A DNA stretch of 13,170 nt from Nitrospirota bacterium (GTDB lineage: Bacteria; Nitrospirota; Thermodesulfovibrionia; Thermodesulfovibrionales; SM23-35), in assembly GCA_029883145.1 (NCBI GenBank), contig JAOUJR010000014.1, forward strand, positions 1 through 13,170, in the 5' to 3' direction. The position numbers and the translations under genes were made by a program. The notes under the pieces are model-generated. The model saw only the letters and a list, made by a program, of their open reading frames with translations, was not told where the DNA came from and did not search any database. This document shows, in pieces, positions 7,729-13,170 of this stretch (positions are counted from its first letter, which is position 1; the number at the start of each line of letters is the position of its first letter).

Positions 7729-8822
7729 AAAGAACAAATCTTCTTTTCTGTATAAGTGTGATCATTATGTTCATTCAAGGGGTGACAACCGTTTTTGCAT
7801 TTGATGTGTGTACTACATTACTGGGTTATGAAATGAAATGGAGCACTTCTTCTGTCAAATATTGGGTAAATACTGCAGGGGGACCAACAGGAAGTTATTC
7901 TGCAATTACTTCTGCCATGGATACATGGACAAATGTCGATACAAGTATATTTGCTTTTAGCTATGAGGGTACATCATATATAACAACAAATCCGAATCAG
8001 AGCGACGGAAAAAATGTCGTCGAATTTAGATCGTTAGCGCCATTGGGATTTGATCAAAGTTTAGGGATAAGTTATATCTGGAGTTATGTATCTACAGGAG
8101 AGATCACTGAAACTGACATATTTTTAAATACAGATTATCCTCTGTCAACTGACATGTCACCGAATGCTTTTGATGTGCAAAGCATGGTTACCCATGAATT
8201 TGGGCACTCACTTTGTCTTGATGATCTTTACAACACAGGTGATTCAGAAAAAACAATGTACTGGGGGATATCCAAGGGAGAAACGAAAAAGAGGACGTTA
8301 GATCAGGATGATATCAATGGAATTACCTATCTGTATCCAGGCATACCAACCGATACTCTTTTATTACCAATAGGACAGAATTCTTATTTTTATCCGCCTG
8401 TTGCAGATCCGGTTAAAAGCATTAACCCTGCTATGGCAAAACCTGCAGGTGTTGGCTCTGTTGCCTTTGGTGGATATTTTTTCAATTTACATATAGCCCT
8501 TGAACAATTTTCAGGACCAGCGGATATTTATGGCGTATATTATTTATCATCAAACCCACAGATTATCTTTAATCTGAAACCGGACCTTACCTTTCAGGCC
8601 TTCTTTACTCAAGAAATAGTTCAGGCGCTTGCAACAGGACAACCCCCTGCTGGTGCTGTGCCATGGAAACATAATGTAACCGGACCAATAGATGAATTTC
8701 CCCTCGGGAATATTCCTCTCAGCAGTATTCCATCCGGAACATATAATCTTTATTTATTGGTGACCCCTGTCGGCACTTTGAACACTTATTATCTATGGAA
8801 TACCTATTTTGTCGTTCCTTAA
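7725..8822 (+). CDS. Secreted matrixin-like zinc metalloprotease with C-terminal beta-rich domain
   Basis: 365 aa. Signal peptide 1-25 (FA junction), catalytic domain about 35-205, then about 155 residues of beta-rich, Cys-free sequence ending in NTYYLWNTYFVVP, perhaps a binding or cell-surface domain. Zinc site HEFGHSLCLDD: His157, Glu158 (catalytic), His161 and Asp167 as third ligand; Met-turn Met178 in EKTMYWG. The Gly usually at position 8 of the motif is Cys164. The only other mature Cys is Cys29, at the new N-terminus. There is no pro-domain between signal and catalytic domain. Start is TTG (7725-7727) overlapping the previous stop, with GGAG about 8 nt upstream; this start gives the complete signal peptide. 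Likely secreted; substrate unknown. Confidence 0.85.
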   Translation: MKRTNLLFCISVIIMFIQGVTTVFAFDVCTTLLGYEMKWSTSSVKYWVNTAGGPTGSYSAITSAMDTWTNVDTSIFAFSYEGTSYITTNPNQSDGKNVVEFRSLAPLGFDQSLGISYIWSYVSTGEITETDIFLNTDYPLSTDMSPNAFDVQSMVTHEFGHSLCLDDLYNTGDSEKTMYWGISKGETKKRTLDQDDINGITYLYPGIPTDTLLLPIGQNSYFYPPVADPVKSINPAMAKPAGVGSVAFGGYFFNLHIALEQFSGPADIYGVYYLSSNPQIIFNLKPDLTFQAFFTQEIVQALATGQPPAGAVPWKHNVTGPIDEFPLGNIPLSSIPSGTYNLYLLVTPVGTLNTYYLWNTYFVVP

Positions 8823-8844
8823 GGTTTATATTGGGAAAACCTCC

Positions 8845-8873
8845 TTGACCTCTATCTTCAATTTCTGGTAATT
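8845..8873 (+). promoter_or_regulatory. Weak candidate promoter before the Trm112-like gene
   Basis: TTGACC (8845-8850), 17-base spacer, GTAATT (8868-8873) or TAATTT one base later. The -35 is good and the -10 poor. It lies in the 77-bp gap after the protease gene and would start the Trm112-like/pgk unit. Confidence 0.3.
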
Positions 8874-8899
8874 TTTACTGTAAGAGTAAAGGAGAAGAC

Positions 8900-9073
8900 A
8901 TGACGATAAATAAAGACCTTCTTGATATACTGGCATGCCCTAAATGTAAAGGCGAAATAACACTTTCGGAAAAAGAGGACGGCCTCATATGCAACAATTG
9001 CAAGCTTCTCTACCCCATAAGAGGTGGCATACCTGTAATGCTGATTGATGAAGCAGTGGCCTATAAACCATAG
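8900..9073 (+). CDS. Trm112 family zinc-ribbon protein (UPF0434/YcaR-like)
   Basis: A 57-aa protein: ATG at 8900, stop TAG at 9071-9073, GGAG (8891-8894) about 5 nt upstream. It begins INKDLLDILACPKCKG, has Cys13-x2-Cys16 and Cys31-x2-Cys34 as a zinc ribbon, then LLYPIRGGIPVML, the family signature ending. Eukaryotic and archaeal Trm112 activates methyltransferases acting on tRNA, rRNA and release factor; the role of the bacterial short form is unclear, and it often sits beside lpxK or kdsB. Here it lies 47 bp before pgk and in the opposite orientation to lpxK some 2.7 kb away. Overlooked easily because of its size. Confidence 0.88.
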   Translation: MTINKDLLDILACPKCKGEITLSEKEDGLICNNCKLLYPIRGGIPVMLIDEAVAYKP

Positions 9074-9120
9074 TGCATCTGGTTCATAGAATTTACGATT
9101 TGTAGACATGGGATAAAAAA

Positions 9121-10425
9121 ATGGAATATCAGGAATTAGACCCAAGACTGCCTTTAATTCAGAATGCCGACCTTCATGGCAAGGTAGTCCTTGTGAGATT
9201 TGATCATAATGTAGTGAAGGGCGGTGTCATCAGAGACCCCTACAGGATAGACCGCACTCTTGGTACGCTTTATAACATTGTAGAGCGTGGTGGCAGGCCG
9301 ATTCTTATGACCCATGTGGGAAGGCCAAGAGACAAAAAGACCGGTGAGATCATCTGCAAGTCAGGAGAATCTGTAGAACCAATCGTTGAATATCTCGAAC
9401 ATAAATTACATACGAAATTTTATATCCCTAAGTTTACTATAGACCCTAAGTCTGGAATCCTTGGCATTGATACGTCAATCAACCATGCTATTCGTGAACT
9501 CAGGGAGCGGAGAATAGGTGGAATATACCTCCCGAACACACGCTGGTTCCAGGGAGAAGAGGCAGAGGGTGAGGTCAGAGAAAAATTTGCGATTCAGCTT
9601 GCAGGGCTTGCAGACATTTACATAAATGATGCATTTGGTTCTTGGCAGCCACATGCTTCAACATACGATATCACAAAACATCTTCCCTCTTATGCGGGAT
9701 TTTTAATGCAGCAGGAAATCATAAATCTGACCTTTGTCATTAATCCGCAGAGACCATTCGTGGCAGTAGTTGCGGGAGCAAAGTATGACACAAAAATAAA
9801 ACCACTCTATGCAATTTATGAAAAAGTGGACTTTTTGATCTTAGGTGGCGTGATATATAACACATTTCTTTGTGCGAAATATGGGATCACAATACAGGGC
9901 GTTCCTGAAAAAGATATTGTTGCAGCACAAGACCTTGTAGTGAAGGACAGGACGAACAGAAAGATTATCGAACTCCCCTACGTTGTTGAGTCTGATACCA
10001 TAGAAGGCAGGATAGATGGAAAATACAGGACTGTATCCACAAAAGAATTTAGAGAAGGTGAGAAATATAAATATATTCTCGATATAGATCCAGAATCATT
10101 TAAGGACCCGAATGTGGCAGAAAGCATCTTGAGCGCAAAAACTATATTTGTGAATGCAGTGATGGGATATACACCACATTTCTTCGCAGGTTCAGAGGCA
10201 CTTGACAGGACTATAGACCAGAATAGAATTGCGATTAAGATGTACGGTGGCGGCGACACATTACAGGAGTTCAAGAACCTCTGCCCTGGACTTTACCTGT
10301 CAGTTCTGGACGATACACAGTATTACTTCTTTACTGGTGGCGGGGCTGTCCTGACAGCGATAGAACAGGGGAGTCCTTACGGACTTAAACCTGTCCAGAC
10401 CTTAATGGAAAAGAGTGTTTTATGA
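9121..10425 (+). CDS. pgk: Phosphoglycerate kinase, divergent form
   Basis: Interconverts 1,3-bisphosphoglycerate + ADP and 3-phosphoglycerate + ATP. 434 aa, somewhat longer than the usual 390-415. Conserved: VRFDHNV (Asp28, Asn30), Arg42 in DPYRIDRT, THVGRP (His65, Arg68), Arg141 in LPNTRW, NDAFG, Lys221 and Lys225 in AGAKYDTK, YGGGD (375-379) and TGGGA (405-409). Deviations: the 3-phosphoglycerate-binding block that normally reads NDAFGTAHRAH is NDAFGSWQPH, one residue shorter and without the Arg; the usual WNGPMGVFE reads FVNAVMGYTPHFF, so the nucleotide-ribose Glu is not obvious; the C-terminus is extended past the usual LPG end. Start ATG has only a weak GGGA upstream. The stop overlaps the convergent nuclease-like gene by 6 bp. 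Could be the sole glycolytic enzyme or a specialised paralogue. Confidence 0.87.
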   Translation: MEYQELDPRLPLIQNADLHGKVVLVRFDHNVVKGGVIRDPYRIDRTLGTLYNIVERGGRPILMTHVGRPRDKKTGEIICKSGESVEPIVEYLEHKLHTKFYIPKFTIDPKSGILGIDTSINHAIRELRERRIGGIYLPNTRWFQGEEAEGEVREKFAIQLAGLADIYINDAFGSWQPHASTYDITKHLPSYAGFLMQQEIINLTFVINPQRPFVAVVAGAKYDTKIKPLYAIYEKVDFLILGGVIYNTFLCAKYGITIQGVPEKDIVAAQDLVVKDRTNRKIIELPYVVESDTIEGRIDGKYRTVSTKEFREGEKYKYILDIDPESFKDPNVAESILSAKTIFVNAVMGYTPHFFAGSEALDRTIDQNRIAIKMYGGGDTLQEFKNLCPGLYLSVLDDTQYYFFTGGGAVLTAIEQGSPYGLKPVQTLMEKSVL

Positions 10426-11256
10426 ACTTCTCCTGAAGTACCAGCTTAATACCTTTTCGATATTCGCAGCAACACTGTCCTTTGCATTTATTATAAATAT
10501 CTTATCCTCTAACTGGAAGAGTTCTTTTTCTATCCTCATAATCTTTGGAGGATTCTCATATCTTGCATTCAACTCTTCATCGAACATGAGTACGATCTTG
10601 TCCTTCATCCTCAGTTCTGTATCCACAAAGAAAATACTCATCTCGGGTGAGAGATCAGAAACCCTGTCGAAAAAAGCAGCTATTTCTTTTTGATATATCT
10701 GCTTTGGCGGCGATGATTTTATCTCCATGTATGCTATTGACCCATCTACCTTTGCAATAAGGTCATAGTCACCACCCACTTTTGGCCTCTTAAATCGTAT
10801 GCCCCATATTGCCTCTGCAGCAAACTCTTTTTTAAAAATCTCTGCAACAAACCACTCAAGTGTCTCACCAAAACTCTTTATCGGACCTATTGAAAGCCTG
10901 AAACCGCCGGATAATTTTTCAACAAGACTCATATTTCTCAAATATTCGATGTAGTCTTTTGTTACCTCTGACGTTGCATAGCGTGTTACATTTTCAAGTC
11001 TAAAAAACTTCTGGTGCTTGATTACATCCCGGAGAAACAGGCGAAAAGAATACTTCTTCAACATATCATAAAAGTTGTCAATAAATTTGTTGTCTGGCAG
11101 GAGCAAGTCTTCTGAAGGTTCTTTTTTATAGATTCTGAAACCCCTTCGTTTCAGGAGCACATCAAGCGGCGGGGTAAGTTCTGAAAGTGACTTTTTAAGC
11201 CTTCTTATCTCGTCACGAAGGGATCGGGATTCATCAAAAGTTTTATTTTCAGGCAT
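10420..11256 (-). CDS. PD-(D/E)XK nuclease-like protein of unknown role
   Basis: 278 aa, cytoplasmic. N-terminal charged helical stretch (about 6-28, possible coiled coil), middle region resembling a helical or winged-helix segment (about 55-125), then a restriction-endonuclease-like core: GGDYDLIA (161-168) supplying Asp163/Asp165 and, after a beta hairpin, YMEIKSS (176-182) supplying Glu178-x-Lys180, i.e. D-x(n)-E-x-K; Glu131/Glu134 may complete the site. I do not recognise a named family, so DNA or RNA target is unknown. The ATG has no ribosome site but lies only 3 nt after the yjbQ stop, suggesting coupled translation. Its TAA and the pgk TGA are interleaved in TTATGA (10420-10425). Confidence 0.7.
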   Translation of the reverse strand: MPENKTFDESRSLRDEIRRLKKSLSELTPPLDVLLKRRGFRIYKKEPSEDLLLPDNKFIDNFYDMLKKYSFRLFLRDVIKHQKFFRLENVTRYATSEVTKDYIEYLRNMSLVEKLSGGFRLSIGPIKSFGETLEWFVAEIFKKEFAAEAIWGIRFKRPKVGGDYDLIAKVDGSIAYMEIKSSPPKQIYQKEIAAFFDRVSDLSPEMSIFFVDTELRMKDKIVLMFDEELNARYENPPKIMRIEKELFQLEDKIFIINAKDSVAANIEKVLSWYFRRSS

Positions 11257-11259
11257 TAC

Positions 11260-11652
11260 TTATATAAATTTGACTGCTATTCTTCGGTGCCTGGGACCAT
11301 CAAACTCACAGAAAAAGATGGATTGCCATGTGCCTAAAAGTAGTTTTCCCTCATCAACTATTACATTTACAGACGTGCCCACAATAGTCGATTTTATATG
11401 GGCATCTGCATTGCCTTCTCTGTGAAGATAATTTATTTCATGTGGTACGAGCCTGTTGAGGGTATTCTGTATGTCACGTTGTACACTCGGGTCAGCACCT
11501 TCGTTTATGGTGATGCCTGCAGTCGTATGCGGGATATAAAGATAACAGATGGCTTTCGTAATCCCTGCCTCTTTCACAACCTCCTGGACTATTCCGGTAA
11601 TATCAATAAATTCAGTCCGCGACTTGCTCCTCACATTAATATATCTGACCAT
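11260..11652 (-). CDS. yjbQ: YjbQ family protein (UPF0047)
   Basis: 130-aa single-domain protein of the YjbQ/UPF0047 family, a compact trimeric fold; some members show weak thiamine-phosphate synthase activity, but the physiological role is unsettled. Signature residues are all present: YIPHTTAGITINEGADPSV with His42, Asn50, Glu51, Asp54; GNADAHIKSTIVGTS with Asp83 and His85; LGTWQSIFFCEFDGPRHR (106-123). Start ATG has a GGGGG ribosome site about 4-5 nt upstream. It leads the nuclease-like gene with a 3-nt gap and follows lpxK by 80 bp on the same strand, so it may use both its own promoter and lpxK readthrough. Confidence 0.93.
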   Translation of the reverse strand: MVRYINVRSKSRTEFIDITGIVQEVVKEAGITKAICYLYIPHTTAGITINEGADPSVQRDIQNTLNRLVPHEINYLHREGNADAHIKSTIVGTSVNVIVDEGKLLLGTWQSIFFCEFDGPRHRRIAVKFI

Positions 11653-11669
11653 TTAAACCCCCATATTAA

Positions 11670-11698
11670 ATTAAAAATCAAAATTGTAACATTGTGAA
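11670..11698 (-). promoter_or_regulatory. Candidate promoter of yjbQ and the nuclease-like gene
   Basis: Minus strand TTCACA (11693-11698), 17-base spacer, TTTAAT (11670-11675): five of six matches in each box. The start would be near 11663, leaving a leader of about 11 nt that still contains the G-rich ribosome site. The surrounding 80 bp is very A/T rich, which raises the chance of a fortuitous match. Confidence 0.42.
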
Positions 11699-11732
11699 AT
11701 TCATTCATTTTATTTTTTTAAAGTTATTCATT

Positions 11733-12806
11733 TTACATTTTACTGAATACTTCTTCATAAAACTTCTTATCAACAGTAAATTCAATAGCTAACGAAACAA
11801 GATTCTCCGGGAGACTGAATTCTTTTATTCTCATTATATCTTTTTCTGTAGTAACAATCCAGTTGGCGCCACTCTGTTCCGCTCGCTTTTTGATGGTCTC
11901 CAGATCCTTCACACTATATCTGTAATGGTCCCTGTAAATTTTAAACCCTCTTAACTCGACACTTGCAGTGAAGAGGGTCTGCATGAACGATTCTGGATTG
12001 CCTATTCCGCAGAAACCAAAAAATTTTTTCTCATTTGCCCATTCGAGAGGAAATACATCGCCAGTGGATGATATAAATTTTGAAGGCTGGTGTTCAGCAA
12101 AAAATATCGTCGCTCTTGAATTATAGACCTTTATTTCTTCAATCAGACTATCGACTTTCGACTGCCCATGGGTCGTAGACTGACTTCTGACCGTATTATC
12201 CATCTTTGTCAGCACTATAATATCAGCCCTGCGTATTGCACTGAGGGGCTCTCTCAATGGACCGAGTGGAAGCAGCCTTCTGTTTCCAAATGGACTTATG
12301 CTGTTTATGAGGAGGATGTCTTTATCTCTGAAAAGATTCCAGTGCTGAAAACCATCATCAAGAATGAAAAGAAGGGGTGAAGAGGTGGATGGGTGAATTG
12401 GTGAATCGGTGAATAAAGAAATCTCAGGTTCTCCGAAATTTTGTAAAGCAAATATTCCCCCCTTGTACCTGTCTGCACATTTTATAATCGGCACACCTTT
12501 TAATTTTTCAGCCATAAGAACAGGTTCATCGCCTGCCTCTTGCTCGCTCATCAGTGGTCCCTCGCCTTTGCTTATAAAACATGGGCCTTCTGTTTTCCCT
12601 TTATAACCTCGTGTGAGAATATATGGTTTGAACCCGCGTTTTTTTGCTTCCTCTGCGATTGCAATTACGGCAGGAGTCTTGCCTGTCCCGCCAACCGTAA
12701 TATTTCCGATGCTGATTACCTTATAGGGAAGTTTTTTCTGATGCTTTAAGGCATAATGCTTCTTTATTGATAACCCAATGGAGTAGAGATATTCAAGGGG
12801 GTTCAT
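11733..12806 (-). CDS. lpxK: Tetraacyldisaccharide 4'-kinase LpxK with two repeat-derived insertions
   Basis: Inner-membrane-associated kinase that phosphorylates the 4' position of the lipid A disaccharide. Short N-terminal amphipathic part (PLEYLYSIGLSIKK), Walker A GNITVGGTGKTP (34-45), GDEP (92-95), CADRY (110-114), DDGFQH (150-155), RLLPLGPLREP (177-187) and a C-terminal RDHYRYS-TTEKD block. At 357 aa it is about 30 longer than E. coli LpxK. The excess falls in two low-complexity patches, 132-144 and about 204-220, both encoded by tandem DNA repeats kept in frame. The reading frame is otherwise intact, so the enzyme is probably functional. ATG has no clear ribosome site; the frame cannot extend far because of a TAA 7 codons upstream. 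Confidence 0.92.
   Translation of the reverse strand: MNPLEYLYSIGLSIKKHYALKHQKKLPYKVISIGNITVGGTGKTPAVIAIAEEAKKRGFKPYILTRGYKGKTEGPCFISKGEGPLMSEQEAGDEPVLMAEKLKGVPIIKCADRYKGGIFALQNFGEPEISLFTDSPIHPSTSSPLLFILDDGFQHWNLFRDKDILLINSISPFGNRRLLPLGPLREPLSAIRRADIIVLTKMDNTVRSQSTTHGQSKVDSLIEEIKVYNSRATIFFAEHQPSKFISSTGDVFPLEWANEKKFFGFCGIGNPESFMQTLFTASVELRGFKIYRDHYRYSVKDLETIKKRAEQSGANWIVTTEKDIMRIKEFSLPENLVSLAIEFTVDKKFYEEVFSKM
12143..12191 (-). repeat. Degenerate 7-bp tandem repeat inside lpxK
   Basis: On the minus strand 49 bases divide into seven heptamers of the form GTCAGAA / AGTCGAA and variants, with a palindromic CCCATGGG in the middle two. Translated in frame as about residues 205-221 of LpxK (polar, Ser/Thr/Gln rich), at a place where other LpxK proteins have a shorter loop. 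Confidence 0.65.
12374..12413 (-). repeat. Five tandem 8-bp units (TTCACCNN) inside lpxK
   Basis: Exactly five consecutive octamers of consensus TTCACCNN on the minus strand (GGTGAA-type on the plus strand); four begin TTCACC and one TCCACC. They encode FTDSPIHPSTSSP, LpxK residues 132-144, immediately before the LLFILDDGFQH motif. The unit length is not a multiple of three, so the peptide is not itself periodic. Confidence 0.85.
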
Positions 12807-13117
12807 AGCCCGTTGTTCCAGGCTTTATCCAGAGCCCAATCGATAGAATTAAAGATTGTCTTGTTCTCCACACAAAAAGCTTATCAGAGAAATCAAAAAA
12901 CTTGCAACGTTTACCGGCATTCTAACCCACATCATTCATAATTTAAATTCATTAGAAACAGGCAGGACATAGCATTTTCGCTCATTCTCGGTTCGTATCG
13001 ACCTCCGAGGTGAATTCTGTTTAAGACAGAATTCAAATCCGATCAAATACTATATCCTGCCTCATTCTCTCAGTTTATGAATAATTTGGACCAACTTGAT
13101 TTTAATGAAAAAAGTTC
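12807..13117. other. Gene-poor region between lpxK and tRNA-Ser
   Basis: No convincing coding gene in about 310 bp. It contains the structured element at 12960-13062, a T-rich run just after the tRNA 3' end (minus strand, TTTTTT at about 13108-13113) and two very short minus-strand frames discussed in the findings and rejections. No repeat longer than about 10 bp to other parts of the window was noticed. Confidence 0.6.
12960..13062 (-). ncRNA. Candidate structured RNA or hairpin element (three-way junction)
   Basis: Read on the minus strand: a closing helix of 13 bp joins GGCAGGATATAG (13061-13050) to CTATGTCCTGCC (12972-12961), plus an outer A-U pair. Inside are two hairpins: a perfect 10-bp stem TGAATTCTGT/ACAGAATTCA with a 5-nt loop (13011-13035) and CTCGG...CCGAG with an inner TCG-ATA-CGA (12987-13009). 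In the closing helix the one imperfect position is U-G on the minus strand but C-A on the plus strand, which favours an RNA transcribed from the minus strand. I do not match it to 6S, SRP, tmRNA, a tRNA or any riboswitch I know. It could instead be a DNA-level hairpin repeat or small transposable element. Confidence 0.5.
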
Positions 13118-13170
13118 TGGCGGAGGGGGTGAGATTCGAACTCACGTCCCGATATAATCGGGAAACGATT
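13118..13170 (-). tRNA. tRNA-Ser, 3' half (cut by window end)
   Basis: Minus strand. Encoded CCA (13118-13120), discriminator G (13121), acceptor 3' strand CCCCTCC (13122-13128), T arm GTGAG-TTCGAAT-CTCAC (13129-13145), and a long variable arm with a 7-bp stem TCCCGAT/ATCGGGA and 3-nt loop (13147-13163). The long variable arm limits it to Ser, Leu, Tyr or Sec; discriminator G with a 7-bp acceptor strand and 5-bp T stem points to Ser. The anticodon lies beyond the window, so the isoacceptor cannot be named. Confidence 0.88.

Noticed and set aside
8822..8842. AGGTTT/AAACCT hairpin just after the protease stop
   Set aside because: Only 6 A/T-rich pairs and no T tract follows; not a convincing terminator.
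8858..9145. 95-codon minus-strand frame
   Set aside because: Antisense to the Trm112-like gene, whose two CxxC pairs and ribosome site make the plus strand clearly the coding strand.
10415..10693. 92-codon plus-strand frame after pgk
   Set aside because: Lies antisense to the nuclease-like gene; it mirrors that gene's codons and has no family resemblance.
12849..12920. 23-codon minus-strand frame starting ATGCCG
   Set aside because: Short, weak ribosome context, different frame from the small frame at the lpxK start; no resemblance to a known peptide.
12960..13062. Integron attC site or a second tRNA
   Set aside because: The ends lack the GTTRRRY/RYYYAAC core sites, and GGTTCGTATC is not set in a proper T arm with acceptor pairing.
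13118..13170. Selenocysteine tRNA instead of tRNA-Ser
   Set aside because: Discriminator G fits both, but the 7+5 acceptor/T-stem arrangement and T-arm look like ordinary Ser; the 5' half would be needed to exclude it fully.

Overview
The window looks like a chromosomal stretch from a Gram-negative, probably anaerobic bacterium of moderate-to-low G+C. Support comes from lpxK (lipid A synthesis), mqnA (futalosine route to menaquinone), a membrane-bound FtsH, secreted proteins with ordinary Sec signal peptides, and a biotin synthase lacking one of the usual cluster ligands. A deep-branching group such as Nitrospirota (Thermodesulfovibrionia-like) or Desulfobacterota would fit, but that is inference from gene style only; nothing here proves the phylum.

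Layout, left to right. (1) 1-1629: 3' part of ftsH, cut by the window edge, convergent with (2) a periplasmic penicillin-V-acylase / choloylglycine-hydrolase family Ntn hydrolase (minus, 1698-2798) with its own clear promoter. (3) Minus-strand pair: a cyclophilin-like fold protein (3738-4127) overlapping mqnA (2897-3748). (4) Divergent plus-strand pair bioB-trxB (4226-6143), meeting a minus-strand DUF72 gene (6165-6899) at a long inverted repeat. (5) After an AT-rich gap, a strong promoter drives a two-gene secreted unit: a 184-aa exported protein of unknown function and, overlapping by 4 bp, a secreted matrixin-like zinc protease with a C-terminal beta-rich domain (7174-8822). (6) A 57-codon Trm112-like zinc protein (8900-9073) and a divergent phosphoglycerate kinase (9121-10425). 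(7) Minus-strand block lpxK, yjbQ, PD-(D/E)XK nuclease-like gene (10420-12806); the nuclease gene overlaps the end of pgk by 6 bp. (8) 12807-13117 has no convincing gene but carries a compact three-way-junction element (12960-13062), followed by the 3' half of a tRNA-Ser gene (13118-13170, minus) cut by the window end.

Most genes are housekeeping: proteolysis, menaquinone, biotin, thiol redox, glycolysis, lipid A. The accessory or unusual parts are the secreted acylase, the protease/partner pair, two tandem-repeat insertions translated in frame inside lpxK, substitutions in BioB and Pgk at usually fixed positions, and the structured element beside the tRNA. No CRISPR array, insertion sequence or phage gene was recognised.
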